Shown: positions 24,990 through 34,445, counted from the stretch's first letter. The stretch: DNA of 34,866 nucleotides from Mucilaginibacter sp. (GCA_028288085.1 JAQBOK010000304.1:1-34866), one strand, 5' to 3'. Numbers and translations are program-made. The notes: generated by a model not told the origin, from the letters alone.

Positions 24990-26513
24990 TTATTTCTTTT
25001 CAAAATCTGACGCCCTTGGTAATGCATCGAGTGCAGTGCCAAGCTTGCTGTTTTTCTTGCTATAACCAAAATAGATCACTAAACCAGCAACCATCCATGC
25101 AAGAGCACTTAGCTGTGTTTTTCCGGGCAAACTAATAATCATAGCTGCACAAATAAGAATGCCCAATATAGGAACCAAAGGAACCAAGGGTGTTTTAAAT
25201 GGCCTTACCAGGTCAGGGGATTTTTTCCTGAGGATCATTACCCCAATGCATACCACCACAAAGGCAAACAAAGTACCTATAGAAGTAAGATCACCAGCAA
25301 CACTTTCGGGTAAAAACGCTGCAAATAAGCCTACAAAGATGAATAGTATAATATTGCTTTTATAAGGCGTACTGAATTTTGGATGTAGATCAGAAAAAAT
25401 CTTTGGCAGCAAGCCATCGCTTGACATGGTATAGAAAACCCTCGATTGCCCCAGCAACATTACCAGTATTACTGACGAAAAACCAGCTAATATAGCAACT
25501 GTTACCAATGTGGACAGCCATGCATAACCTGCCATATAATGGCTGATGGCATAAGCTACTGATGCTTCCTTACCAGCTCTCATAAAATCCTGGTATGGAG
25601 CTACTCCGGTTAGCACCCATGAAAACAGGATATATAGAATAGTACATACTACTAATGAGCCTAAAATCCCTATCGGCATATCTCTCTTTGGGTTTTTCGC
25701 TTCCTGGGCGGCAGTAGAAACTGCATCGAACCCGATAAATGCGAAAAATACGATACCCGCACCTGTAAGCACACCGCCCCAGCCGTGATTAAAAAATGGC
25801 AAGTAGGAATAGATTGAACCATCGGGTAGTGTTGCCGGCGGCGCATTTGCCGGGATCATATACGGTGTGTGATTAACCGGATTAATAAAGTGCCATCCGA
25901 TGGCGATAAATACCAGTACAATGGCCACTTTTATAAATACGATAACAGCATTTACGGTAGCTGATTCCTGCGTGCCTTTTATCAACAATAGTGACAATAA
26001 AGCCAGTATAAATATGGCGGGCAAATTGATAATACCGTGATGGCTGACGCCATCCAGAATTGCCTTTTCAAAAGGCGAATGGCACCATTCAAACGGTATT
26101 CGATGCCCGAGGAGCTGATTGGCGTATTCACTCCAGCTAATGGATACAGTTGCCGCACCAAGTGCATATTCCAATATCAATGCCCACCCGATTATCCAGG
26201 CAACAATTTCGCCCATGGTGGCATACGCGTAAGTATAGGCGCTACCTGCAATAGGTATGATAGAGGCAAATTCGGCATAACACAATCCTGCGAAAGCACA
26301 ACCAACCGCTGCAATAATAAAGGAAATGGTTACCGCAGACCCGGCATGGGCGCCAGCGGCGGCGGCAGTTCTCACAAAAAGCCCTGCGCCTATAATAGCC
26401 CCAATGCCCAGGGCAATAAGATTGCCCGCACCCAGCGTGCGTTTAAGAGTGGAGGCCCCTTCTTCCGGCGTGGCCATCAATTGTTCCAGAGATTTTTTTA
26501 CGAATAAACTCAT
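24990..26513 (-). CDS. APC family amino-acid transporter (cationic amino acid transporter-like)
   Basis: A 507-residue, roughly 12-helix permease of the amino acid-polyamine-organocation superfamily. The N-terminal tail (1-28) ends at LKRTLGAGNLIALGIGAIIGAGLFV, the family's first unwound helix with its substrate-binding GIGAIIGAG loop. FAFIGFDAVSTAAQEAKNPKRDMPIG marks helix 6 and the following loop, and SRVFYTMSSDGLLP marks the loop after helix 8. This layout fits the CAT/YfnA branch, which imports basic or neutral amino acids; the actual substrate is uncertain. It stands alone on the minus strand with a -7 box 40 bases upstream of the ATG. Confidence 0.9.
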   Translation of the reverse strand: MSLFVKKSLEQLMATPEEGASTLKRTLGAGNLIALGIGAIIGAGLFVRTAAAAGAHAGSAVTISFIIAAVGCAFAGLCYAEFASIIPIAGSAYTYAYATMGEIVAWIIGWALILEYALGAATVSISWSEYANQLLGHRIPFEWCHSPFEKAILDGVSHHGIINLPAIFILALLSLLLIKGTQESATVNAVIVFIKVAIVLVFIAIGWHFINPVNHTPYMIPANAPPATLPDGSIYSYLPFFNHGWGGVLTGAGIVFFAFIGFDAVSTAAQEAKNPKRDMPIGILGSLVVCTILYILFSWVLTGVAPYQDFMRAGKEASVAYAISHYMAGYAWLSTLVTVAILAGFSSVILVMLLGQSRVFYTMSSDGLLPKIFSDLHPKFSTPYKSNIILFIFVGLFAAFLPESVAGDLTSIGTLFAFVVVCIGVMILRKKSPDLVRPFKTPLVPLVPILGILICAAMIISLPGKTQLSALAWMVAGLVIYFGYSKKNSKLGTALDALPRASDFEKK

Positions 26514-26553
26514 TATAAGATCAGTTATTTATTGAGATAAAACCAGTTTTCTC

Positions 26554-26561
26554 CAAACGTA
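26554..26561 (-). promoter_or_regulatory. -7 promoter box of the APC transporter gene
   Basis: The minus strand reads TACGTTTG, an exact TAnnTTTG match, 40 bases before the ATG at 26513. A TTTG occurs only 12 bases further upstream, which is too close for a standard -33 box. Confidence 0.45.
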
Positions 26562-26606
26562 CTTAAATTTATTCAAATCCTAAAGAGCCGAATGTAACAA
26601 AGGGGG

Positions 26607-26659
26607 ATTGGTCTATTTTCCAAATTATAGTTTGGAAAATAGAGCGTATTTTGACCAAT
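26607..26659. repeat. Nested inverted repeat in the APC-hppA spacer
   Basis: A perfect 12-bp inner stem, CTATTTTCCAAA (26613-26624) with TTTGGAAAATAG (26631-26642), has a 6-base loop. An outer pair, ATTGGTC (26607-26613) and GACCAAT (26653-26659), brackets it with 10 unpaired bases on the right. It lies about 95-145 bases upstream of the APC transporter ATG. It may be an operator or an RNA structure; there is no U-tract, so it is not a typical terminator. Confidence 0.7.
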
Positions 26660-26750
26660 TAAGCAAGCCCAATTTCTTCTCTAATAAAAAATCCTAAATT
26701 TAAACTTACACGGAATGAAAAAATTAATGATGAATTTAAACTTTAACAGA

Positions 26751-26777
26751 CATACGAAGTTTTTGAAACTTCGTATG
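26751..26777. repeat. Perfect 12-bp hairpin with 3-base loop
   Basis: CATACGAAGTTT (26751-26762) pairs perfectly with AAACTTCGTATG (26766-26777). It lies in the 380-bp spacer between the APC transporter promoter and the hppA terminator, with no gene attached and no U-tract. Role unknown. Confidence 0.75.
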
Positions 26778-26783
26778 AATTAA

Positions 26784-26817
26784 TTCCTTGTAAGTCTTTA
26801 TTCCTCGTAAGCCTTTA
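26784..26817. repeat. 17-bp tandem repeat, two copies
   Basis: TTCCTTGTAAGTCTTTA (26784-26800) is followed directly by TTCCTCGTAAGCCTTTA (26801-26817), identical at 15 of 17 positions. It is part of the same gene-free spacer as the two inverted repeats. Confidence 0.75.
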
Positions 26818-26845
26818 TTCTAAAGACCGTCATTGTAGTAAATAA

Positions 26846-26873
26846 AAAAAGGGAACCTTTCGATTCCCTTTTT
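26846..26873 (-). terminator. Intrinsic terminator of hppA
   Basis: AAAAAGGGAA (26846-26855) pairs with TTCCCTTTTT (26864-26873) across an 8-base loop. On the minus strand the stem is followed by more T's. It starts about 20 bp past the hppA stop codon. Confidence 0.85.
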
Positions 26874-26893
26874 CATTATCTTAAGTTATTAAA

Positions 26894-29143
26894 TTATCCT
26901 TTTCTATCGACCCTGATCACATGCGCATTCATTGCATTCATCCTGATCTCCTTTTTTATTTGATGATTGATGCTTGCTGATGGAGGTACATGATTGGCAT
27001 TTAAATGCGGTGCAATAACCAGCGAAACGATAGACATCAGTTTGATCAGGATATTCATGGACGGGCCCGAAGTATCTTTGAACGGATCACCAACGGTATC
27101 ACCGGTTACAGATGCCTTGTGCGGCTCTGATTTTTTATAGAACATCTCCCCATTGATCTCGCATCCTTTTTCAAATGATTTTTTGGCATTGTCCCATGCG
27201 CCACCGGCGTTGCTTTGGAATAAACCCATCAATACACCTGAAACGGTTACACCTGCCAGCATCCCGCCTAACACCTCCGGACCGAAAATAAACCCTACAA
27301 TGATCGGTGTGATCAATGCGATCATTCCCGGGGCAACCATCTCGCGGATAGATGCTTTGGTTGATATAGCTACGCATTTTTCATACTCAGGTTTTGCCTT
27401 GTATTCCATAATGCCCGGTATTTCGCGGAACTGGCGACGAACTTCCTCTACCATAGCCATAGCCGCGCGGCCCACTGCTGAAATACACAATGAAGAAAAG
27501 ATAAACGGAATCATACCGCCTACAAATAAACCTGCTAATACAGGCGCTTTGTAAATATCAATATGCTCGATACCTGCCACACCGACAAAGGCTGCAAATA
27601 AAGCCAGTGAGGTTAATGCTGCCGAAGCAATGGCAAAACCCTTACCTGTAGCAGCAGTAGTATTACCTACAGCATCTAAATTGTCTGTACGGTGACGTAC
27701 TTCTTCAGGTAAACGGCTCATTTCAGCAATACCACCTGCGTTATCCGCAATAGGACCAAATGCATCGATAGACAATTGCATGGCTGTAGTTGACATCATT
27801 CCTGCAGCGGCAATTGAAACCCCATATAATCCAGCAAAATAATAAGAACCATAAATACCTGCTGCCAATACCAAGATAGGCAATACGGTTGACTCCATAC
27901 CGACTGCCAAACCACCGATGATATTGGTTGCATGCCCGGTTGATGATTGCCTGATGATACCCAATACCGGGCGTTTGCCCATCGCGGTATAATATTCAGT
28001 AATCATGGACATTAAAGTGCCCACTACAAGGCCTACCAAAATAGCATAATAAACGCCGCTGGCAGTAAAATGCGATCTGCCATCCCTTAATACCCCTGCA
28101 GCCTCATCGCGTAGCATGTGCATGTCATCACCTGATAACATCCAGTGTACCAGGAAATAAGTTGCAATCGCCGTTAAAATGATGGAAGACCAGTTACCTA
28201 TGTTCAATGCTTTTTGCACACTGTCGGTTTCATTCTTTATTTTAACAAATGCTGCACCAACTATGGAGAATATCAGTCCCAAACCGGCAATTACCATTGG
28301 TAATAATATCGGAGCTATGCCGCCAAACTGATCATGCGATACGATCTCACGACCAAGCACCATAGTTGCCAGCATCGTAGCAACATAAGAACCGAATAAG
28401 TCGGCGCCCATACCTGCTACATCACCTACGTTATCGCCTACGTTATCGGCAATAGTCGCGGGGTTACGCACATCATCCTCTGGGATACCGGCCTCAACCT
28501 TGCCTACTAAGTCGGCACCAACGTCAGCCGCCTTGGTATAAATACCACCGCCCACACGGGCGAATAATGCGATCGACTCAGCACCTAATGAAAATCCGGC
28601 TAAAACATCCAGTGCTTTTGCCATTGCCTCATGGTTTACATCAAGCCCTTTGCTTTTAACATAAAAAGTATAAAATACAATAAACAGCGATCCTAAACCG
28701 ATAATGGCCAAACCAGCCACACCCAAACCCATTACGGTACCTCCCGTAAATGACACTTTTAATGCCTGGGCCAAACTGGTACGCGCGGCCTGCGTAGTAC
28801 GCACGTTAGCTTTGGTAGCGATACGCATACCGATAAAACCCGCGAAGGCCGACAAAAATGCCCCGGTAATAAATGAAAGTGCTATAATTGGGCTTGAAGT
28901 ATCCACCGTAGTGCCCGACCATGCTAATAATATGGCGGCTACTACCACAAAGTAGCTTAGTATTTTCCATTCAGCGCGTAAAAAGGCCATGGCCCCATCA
29001 GCGATATAGCCTGAAAGCTCCGTCATGGTGGCATCCCCTGCATCCTGCTTAGTAACCCATGCCGACTTGCCCAGCATAAAGAAGATACCGATAAGCCCAA
29101 AAACGGGGATAAAATAAATTAGGTTATTGTAAATAAAATCCAT
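26894..29143 (-). CDS. hppA: Membrane-bound ion-translocating pyrophosphatase
   Basis: A 749-residue integral membrane pyrophosphatase that uses PPi hydrolysis to pump H+ or Na+ across the inner membrane. The catalytic signature is unmistakable: [20 protein letters not shown] (198-217), then [21 protein letters not shown] (221-241). A497 and G500 in [10 protein letters not shown] (493-502) are the residues of the potassium-dependent class; potassium-independent enzymes have Lys and Thr there. Glu189 in SLGAES may belong to the ion gate, but the pumped ion cannot be settled by eye. About 35 residues follow the usual C-terminal helix ([12 protein letters not shown]), slightly longer than common. 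It has its own promoter and terminator, so it is monocistronic. Confidence 0.96.
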   Translation of the reverse strand: MDFIYNNLIYFIPVFGLIGIFFMLGKSAWVTKQDAGDATMTELSGYIADGAMAFLRAEWKILSYFVVVAAILLAWSGTTVDTSSPIIALSFITGAFLSAFAGFIGMRIATKANVRTTQAARTSLAQALKVSFTGGTVMGLGVAGLAIIGLGSLFIVFYTFYVKSKGLDVNHEAMAKALDVLAGFSLGAESIALFARVGGGIYTKAADVGADLVGKVEAGIPEDDVRNPATIADNVGDNVGDVAGMGADLFGSYVATMLATMVLGREIVSHDQFGGIAPILLPMVIAGLGLIFSIVGAAFVKIKNETDSVQKALNIGNWSSIILTAIATYFLVHWMLSGDDMHMLRDEAAGVLRDGRSHFTASGVYYAILVGLVVGTLMSMITEYYTAMGKRPVLGIIRQSSTGHATNIIGGLAVGMESTVLPILVLAAGIYGSYYFAGLYGVSIAAAGMMSTTAMQLSIDAFGPIADNAGGIAEMSRLPEEVRHRTDNLDAVGNTTAATGKGFAIASAALTSLALFAAFVGVAGIEHIDIYKAPVLAGLFVGGMIPFIFSSLCISAVGRAAMAMVEEVRRQFREIPGIMEYKAKPEYEKCVAISTKASIREMVAPGMIALITPIIVGFIFGPEVLGGMLAGVTVSGVLMGLFQSNAGGAWDNAKKSFEKGCEINGEMFYKKSEPHKASVTGDTVGDPFKDTSGPSMNILIKLMSIVSLVIAPHLNANHVPPSASINHQIKKEIRMNAMNAHVIRVDRKG

Positions 29144-29190
29144 ATTTAAAATTTTGGTTTATAAATGATTGTATAGATAGTGATCGGCTG

Positions 29191-29221
29191 CAAAAATAAT
29201 TGGACGGCGCAAAATAACAAA
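29191..29221 (-). promoter_or_regulatory. Promoter of hppA with both -33 and -7 boxes
   Basis: On the minus strand TTTG (29218-29221) is followed after 19 bases by TATTTTTG (29191-29198). Both boxes and the spacing fit the Bacteroidota consensus TTTG-N19/20-TAnnTTTG. The predicted leader is about 40 bases. Confidence 0.65.
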
Positions 29222-29295
29222 TTTTAATTTCTTTGAAGGGCATGGTTCAATTTTAAAATTTTTAAATAGCTTAGGGGTTTTAACAAATACTTTTA

Positions 29296-30744
29296 ATGGA
29301 AGATAAGCAACCATCACAGATGAAGCATGAGCTTAGCCTGCTCGACGGTACCATGCTGGTAGCGGGGTCAATGATAGGCTCGGGAATATTTATTGTAAGC
29401 GCGGATATTACCCGTAGGGTTGGTTCGTCAGGATGGCTCATCGTGGTATGGCTCATTACAGGTTTTATGACTCTAACGGCAGCCCTTAGTTATGGTGAAT
29501 TGAGTGGAATGTTCCCAAAAGCAGGGGGCCAATATGTTTATCTGAAGGAAGCCTACAACAAGTTGATCGGCTTTTTATATGGATGGAGCTTTTTCGCCGT
29601 GATACAAACCGGAACCATTGCTGCCGTGGGAGTGGCCTTTTCTAAATTCGCTGCTTATGTGATGCCGGCTGCTTTGAAATCCGTAGTAAGCGAGGACCAT
29701 ATTGTACTCAACCTTGTGTTTATAAAGATCAGTTCGGCACAGTTAGTATCCATTGTTATTATAGTGTTATTAACTTTCATCAACACCCGCGGGATACAAA
29801 GCGGCAAGGCCATTCAAAAAATATTTACCTTAACCAAGTTGCTCAGTTTATTCGGGCTAATCATTTTTGGGTTCCTGGCTTTCAAAAGTGATATATGGCA
29901 TGCTAACTGGGCCGATGCTTGGAATTTGCGTAAGCTGAATACAGATGGCAGCTTCTCCAATTACACGATGGATGCAGCTTTGGGTGCGATTGCCATCGCC
30001 ATGGTTGGTTCCATTTTTAGCAGTGATGCCTGGAACAGTGTAACTTTTGTTGCCGGCGAAATGAAGAACCCCAAGCGTGATGTCGCTTTGAGTATGGCAT
30101 TTGGTACTTTAATTGTAACCCTTATTTATGTATCGGCAAACATAGTTTATACTGGGGTATTATCCTTACATGATATTGCCACTGCCGAAAAAGACAGGGT
30201 AGCGGTCGCTGCATCGCACGTCATATTCGGACAGATAGGTACGGTTATTATCGCCCTGATGATCATGGTATCTACTTTTGGGTGTAACAACGGCTTGATC
30301 ATGTCGGGTGCCCGGGTGTACTACACGATGGCAAAAGACGGCCTGTTTTTTAAAAAGACAGGTGAGCTTAATAAATTCTCGGTTCCTGAGTTTGGCTTAT
30401 GGATACAATGCCTTGTTGCATCTATACTCTGCCTTAGCGGTAAATATGGCGATCTGTTAGATATGATATCTTTTGTAGTGGTCGTGTTTTATGTGCTGAC
30501 CATTATCGGTATTTATAAATTACGAAGAACCCGCCCTGACGTAGAACGACCGTATAAAGCTTTTGGTTACCCGGTTTTACCTGCCTTATATATTTTGATG
30601 GGTATCGCTTTTTGTGTTTTGTTGGCCATCTATGAGCGCACCTATACCTTGTTTGGCTTGGGCATTGTATTAATAGGGATTCCGATCTATTATATCGCCC
30701 AAAGAAATTCTACGAATGAAAATGAGATTTCTGCTGATAATTAA
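29296..30744 (+). CDS. APC family amino-acid transporter (LAT/SteT-like)
   Basis: A 482-residue permease with about 12 helices. Its first helix loop reads MLVAGSMIGSGIFIVSADI (20-38), and GELSGMFPKAGGQYVYLKEAY (66-86) follows helix 2; both are typical of the L-type amino-acid transporter/SteT branch. Helix 6 carries SDAWNSVTFVAGEMKNPKRD. It probably imports or exchanges neutral amino acids; the substrate is not certain. A near-consensus -7 box (TACTTTTA) abuts the ATG, so the start may be leaderless. Its 3' end overlaps dacB by 29 bp in another frame, suggesting coupled expression. It is divergent from hppA. Confidence 0.9.
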   Translation: MEDKQPSQMKHELSLLDGTMLVAGSMIGSGIFIVSADITRRVGSSGWLIVVWLITGFMTLTAALSYGELSGMFPKAGGQYVYLKEAYNKLIGFLYGWSFFAVIQTGTIAAVGVAFSKFAAYVMPAALKSVVSEDHIVLNLVFIKISSAQLVSIVIIVLLTFINTRGIQSGKAIQKIFTLTKLLSLFGLIIFGFLAFKSDIWHANWADAWNLRKLNTDGSFSNYTMDAALGAIAIAMVGSIFSSDAWNSVTFVAGEMKNPKRDVALSMAFGTLIVTLIYVSANIVYTGVLSLHDIATAEKDRVAVAASHVIFGQIGTVIIALMIMVSTFGCNNGLIMSGARVYYTMAKDGLFFKKTGELNKFSVPEFGLWIQCLVASILCLSGKYGDLLDMISFVVVVFYVLTIIGIYKLRRTRPDVERPYKAFGYPVLPALYILMGIAFCVLLAIYERTYTLFGLGIVLIGIPIYYIAQRNSTNENEISADN

Positions 30745-32128
30745 TTTTCTACTGTTTGCAGGCATTGCCGGCGCACAATCGCTGAACCAAAAACTGCAGA
30801 CTGCCTTTAACCACCTGCAACAGGATAGCCAACTGCGGTATGCTTCGGTATCTCTTACCGTTTTAGATGCCAAAACAGGTGAAACGGTGTTTGCCGCCAA
30901 TCCTAATATGGGACTGGCTACAGCGTCGACGCTAAAAACCATTACATCAATCACTGCTTTTAATATTTTAGGTAAGGATTTTCAATATCAAACCCAATTT
31001 GGCTATAACGGAGCTATCGCTGCTGACGGTACCCTCAATGGGGATATCATTATTAAAGGTGCGGGAGATCCAACCTTGGGCAGCTGGCGATATGCCGGAC
31101 ATAAAGAAAATGAAGTTTTAAGCCAGATGGTTGCAGCATTGCAAAAGGCCGGCATTAAAAAGATCAATGGCCGCGTGATAGGCGACGATTCCATTTTCGG
31201 CACGCAATCCGTTCCAGATGGGTGGATATGGATGGATGTGGGCAACTATTATGGCGCAGGCACTTCCGGGCTTTGCTGGCGCGAAAACCAATTCGATATT
31301 AAATTAAAAACCGGGCCAGCAGATACCCCGATCGGTATAATCAAAACGGTGCCTGCCATGCCTTATCTTAATTTCAAAAGTGAATTACTGAACGCTCCTG
31401 CCGGTACAGGTGACGATGCATACGGGTACTTGCCTGTTGGCGGTAACCTGATGTACCTGCGCGGCACTTACGCGGCAGATCAAACTAAAAAAAGTATTTC
31501 CGCGGCCATTCCTGATCCGGCTTATGATGCAGCATTTCGTTTGGCCGATACTTTAAAACGTTTAGGTATACTGGTTAGCGGCGACCCGGAATCTGTTTTA
31601 ACTTTAAATGCTAAGGGACAGCCGTTACCTGCCATCACCAATAATTTAACCACTATCCTGTCGCCGCAACTAAGTAAGATCATTTACTGGCTTAACCAGA
31701 AAAGCATTAACCTTTATGCCGAGCAATTGCTTAAAACCATGGCCTGGAAATCGGGGAAACAAGCCACCACAGATAATGGAGCAGAAGTGGAACAGGATTT
31801 TTGGAAAGCACATGGCATTGACCCGAACTCCTTAAACGTGGTTGACGGCTCTGGCCTTTCTCCCGGCACCAGGGTAACAACACTGACGATGGCAACTGTA
31901 CTGAAATCGGCAAAAGGTACGGACTGGTTCCCCGATTTTTATGAGAGCCTGCCGGTTTACAACAATATGAAAATGAAAAGCGGCAGTATCCTGAATGTAC
32001 TAACCTACGCCGGTTATCAAAACCATAACGGCCGCGAGCTATGTTTTTCTATTATGGTGAACAATTATAGTGGTTCAAGCAGGGCAGTAAAGGAGAGGAT
32101 TTTTAGGGTTTTGGATGAGTTGAAGTAG
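30716..32128 (+). CDS. dacB: D-alanyl-D-alanine carboxypeptidase/endopeptidase, PBP4 type
   Basis: A 470-residue periplasmic penicillin-binding protein of class C (PBP4/DacB) that trims or opens peptidoglycan peptide cross-links. It has a signal peptide (1-20, ending AGAQ). The catalytic triad motifs are S71-T-L-K74 (SxxK), S330-I-N332 (SxN) in NQKSINLYAEQLL, and K421-S-G-S (KTG equivalent). The DacB-specific landmarks GAGDPTL (115-121) and DGSGLSPGTRVT are present. The start lies inside the upstream APC transporter gene; a second in-frame ATG two codons later is equally possible. No terminator is obvious directly after it. Confidence 0.94.
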   Translation: MKMRFLLIINFLLFAGIAGAQSLNQKLQTAFNHLQQDSQLRYASVSLTVLDAKTGETVFAANPNMGLATASTLKTITSITAFNILGKDFQYQTQFGYNGAIAADGTLNGDIIIKGAGDPTLGSWRYAGHKENEVLSQMVAALQKAGIKKINGRVIGDDSIFGTQSVPDGWIWMDVGNYYGAGTSGLCWRENQFDIKLKTGPADTPIGIIKTVPAMPYLNFKSELLNAPAGTGDDAYGYLPVGGNLMYLRGTYAADQTKKSISAAIPDPAYDAAFRLADTLKRLGILVSGDPESVLTLNAKGQPLPAITNNLTTILSPQLSKIIYWLNQKSINLYAEQLLKTMAWKSGKQATTDNGAEVEQDFWKAHGIDPNSLNVVDGSGLSPGTRVTTLTMATVLKSAKGTDWFPDFYESLPVYNNMKMKSGSILNVLTYAGYQNHNGRELCFSIMVNNYSGSSRAVKERIFRVLDELK

Positions 32129-32153
32129 ATTCAATAAAAACCTGTAAATTAGA

Positions 32154-32350
32154 GTGACTAACCCCTCGTTCAGCTTATAGCCGTGAGGCTCTTTTACTTT
32201 TGGCTTGGCCCAAAAGTAACAAAAGGTCAAGACAGAAAAAAGCTTCAGCCCGCCCTGCCGGTTCTTACGCTTTTTTTGTGCTCCGCACAGTGCAAAAGCT
32301 AAACCGTCATTCCCGCCATACACCCGGCCCGCTTTTCTGTCAGCCCACCG
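32154..32350. repeat. Dispersed intergenic repeat-like element
   Basis: This part of the dacB-ubiD spacer is more GC-rich than its surroundings and contains a perfect 10-bp hairpin, TTACTTTTGG (32194-32203) with CCAAAAGTAA (32210-32219). It is followed by 'CAAAAGGTCAAG' and a C-rich stretch. I recall very similar sequence (GGCTTGGCCCAAAAGTAACAAAA and so on, in parts) between many genes in Sphingobacteriaceae genomes. Open frames on both strands here look like translated repeat, not proteins. Copy number must be tested in a genome. Confidence 0.5.
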
Positions 32351-32380
32351 CTCTTTTTTGTTTTAACGAAGCTATTAAAC

Positions 32381-32503
32381 TTAGTTTAACTTGGAGTGTT
32401 TGTTTTCAATGGCCTCTTTGAGGACTTCCCTGTTAAAAAACTTCGTAAGTTTATCGAAATAATGTTTGAACCAATAAATATTTTCAAACTGAAAATCAAT
32501 CAA
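32381..32503 (-). other. Possible 40-codon small ORF overlapping the ubiD stop
   Basis: On the minus strand a frame beginning at TTG (32501-32503), which overlaps the ubiD TGA, runs 40 codons: it starts LIDFQFENIYWFKHYFDKL and ends EAIENKHSKLN, then TAA. Composition is protein-like, but there is no ATG and A/T-rich DNA makes such frames by chance. The stop lies in a TTAAAC/GTTTAA palindrome (32375-32389). It could be a relic or a translationally coupled small protein. Confidence 0.2.
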
Positions 32504-34338
32504 ATAATCCCATAAAGCGCTCCACCCTTCTCCCCCATTTTATCCACCAACTTTTCAACTTCAGGATCTTTCTCTAATACAGGTGCATGGTGCGGTTTAA
32601 TGCGGGCATCAATAATCAGCGGACCATTGCAGCCCCAGTGCTTATGTTCTGTAAAGCTGTCGATACCATAAATATCATGCGAAGGGTTGCTACGGGTAAA
32701 TGTTACCCATACAAAATTATTGATGTTTTGGGCTGCGAAACCGGCATCGTCACAGAGTACCATTAATGGCAAGCCGTCAAGATCGGCATCTTTTAAGTGC
32801 TCATCCAGTATCTCCAGCATGATCGGGATATCACTACTCTTAATATTTTTCGGAACTTCAACAGCGAGTACGCCGGGCATCACCATTTTAAAAATTTCAA
32901 ACGGGCGGGGCAAACTAAACCCGGCAGGCAGATACTTCCATAATTCTCTTTTAATATCACCGGCTACCGTTACGGCTACTTTACTGCCAGAATTTAAACC
33001 ACTACCGCTGTAATCAAGTGTATCTATGGTGGTTTTGGTGTAAAAATGCAAATCGCGGGTAAGGTCGACCCTTTGCAGAATATGTTTCAGGAAACCTTCA
33101 ATATCGTTTACATCTAAATCCGGGTTATCCTCCTGAGCGGCAATGAACAGGTACTTGGCCAAACTCAATTGACTTTTGCCTAAAATATGATTGGCAATAG
33201 TGATTATCTCCTGGGGTTTGCGTTCTTTAATGTAAGGTGTATAGCGTTCGCTGCCAATGGCAAATAGCAAAGGGTGCACACCTGCGGCATCAACAGCATT
33301 CACTGCATGCAGGCCTGGCATTTCTTTGGGTATAGCCGCGCCTGTGATCTCATGTATCAGCGCCCCAAAACTGGTATCCTCTTGCGGCGGACGTCCAACT
33401 ACGGTAAACGACCAGATGGCATCCTTGCGGTGATAAACGTTGTGCACTTTCATTAAAGGGAATGGGTGCCTGAGGCTGTAATAACCCAAATGGTCGCCGA
33501 AAGGGCCTTCTGGTTTGTTCTCATGCGGCATTACTGTACCGGTGATCACAAAATCCGCATCTGCTGATATGCAAAATCCTTCATCATCATAAAAGTAGCG
33601 AAACCGACGTTTTCCTAATGCCCCGGCGAAAGTCATTTCTGATAACCCTTCCGGTAATGGCATTACGGCAGCTACCGGGTGCGATGGCGGGCCGCCAACA
33701 AAAATACTCACCTTTAACGGTTGCCCTTTGGCATTGGCCTTGGTTTGGTGTACACCAATGCCCCGGTGCAACTGGTAATGCAAACCTATTTCTTTATTTA
33801 ACTCATAATCGTTACCGGCCATTTGTATGCGGTACATACCCAGGTTGGCATTCATAACTCCTGGTTTATCGGCATCCTCGGTGTAAACCTGGGGCATGGT
33901 AACAAAGGGACCTCCATCCATGGGCCAGTTCACTATTTGCGGCAAATCGCTGATGCGGGTTTTACCAAAACTAACCGGCGCATTTGGGCTAATCTTCCAG
34001 GGCAAAGCGGAAAAGGCGGTAAGCGCAACGTGAGTATATTTAAAAGGGCTCTTAATGGCTTTTATAGGATCGTTTTTTAACTCTACTAATACCTTAACCT
34101 GCTCCAGTGTATCCCTGAAGATAAATTTGGCGCGCTCAAGGGTACCAAATAAATTGGATACTGCGGGAAACTTGCTTCCTTTTACATTCTCGAATAAGAT
34201 AGCCGGGCCCTTATGCTCAAAAACCCGCAAATGGATAGCTGCCATTTGCAGGTATGGGTCAACTTCATCCTTAATACGTATTAAATGACCATGTTTTTCA
34301 AGGTCGGCAACACAGGCTTGTAAACTCGGATAACCCAT
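32500..34338 (-). CDS. UbiD family (prenylated-FMN) decarboxylase
   Basis: A 612-residue decarboxylase of the UbiD family, which uses prenylated FMN to remove a carboxyl group from aromatic or unsaturated acids. In Bacteroidota this type is often linked to menaquinone biosynthesis, but that is inference here. Cofactor/metal residues fit N165 and R170 in NLGMYRIQ and H191 in LHRGIGVH. The catalytic acids fit E277 and D282 in PEGPFGDHLGYY. The ATG at 34338 gives MGYPSLQACV; an in-frame TTG two codons earlier is rejected. A -7 box lies 23 bases upstream. No UbiX (prenyltransferase) gene is in this window. The downstream aldolase fragment is a separate unit about 100 bp upstream. Confidence 0.92.
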   Translation of the reverse strand: MGYPSLQACVADLEKHGHLIRIKDEVDPYLQMAAIHLRVFEHKGPAILFENVKGSKFPAVSNLFGTLERAKFIFRDTLEQVKVLVELKNDPIKAIKSPFKYTHVALTAFSALPWKISPNAPVSFGKTRISDLPQIVNWPMDGGPFVTMPQVYTEDADKPGVMNANLGMYRIQMAGNDYELNKEIGLHYQLHRGIGVHQTKANAKGQPLKVSIFVGGPPSHPVAAVMPLPEGLSEMTFAGALGKRRFRYFYDDEGFCISADADFVITGTVMPHENKPEGPFGDHLGYYSLRHPFPLMKVHNVYHRKDAIWSFTVVGRPPQEDTSFGALIHEITGAAIPKEMPGLHAVNAVDAAGVHPLLFAIGSERYTPYIKERKPQEIITIANHILGKSQLSLAKYLFIAAQEDNPDLDVNDIEGFLKHILQRVDLTRDLHFYTKTTIDTLDYSGSGLNSGSKVAVTVAGDIKRELWKYLPAGFSLPRPFEIFKMVMPGVLAVEVPKNIKSSDIPIMLEILDEHLKDADLDGLPLMVLCDDAGFAAQNINNFVWVTFTRSNPSHDIYGIDSFTEHKHWGCNGPLIIDARIKPHHAPVLEKDPEVEKLVDKMGEKGGALYGII

Positions 34339-34361
34339 CGGCAAATGAAGTGATTAGTTGC

Positions 34362-34369
34362 CAAAAGTA
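34362..34369 (-). promoter_or_regulatory. -7 promoter box of the UbiD-family gene
   Basis: The minus strand reads TACTTTTG, matching TAnnTTTG, 23 bases before the ATG. No -33 TTTG is found at 19-20 bases. Confidence 0.45.
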
Positions 34370-34445
34370 CTTAAAAGTTGATGTATAGACTGTCGGTAAG
34401 ATTGGATTTAATATGCAGGTAGTTTAACCCCTTCAAGTGCCTTCA

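Noticed and set aside
32075..32421. Open frames on both strands in the dacB-ubiD spacer
   Set aside because: They lie mostly in repeat-like sequence, have odd composition and no recognisable domain.
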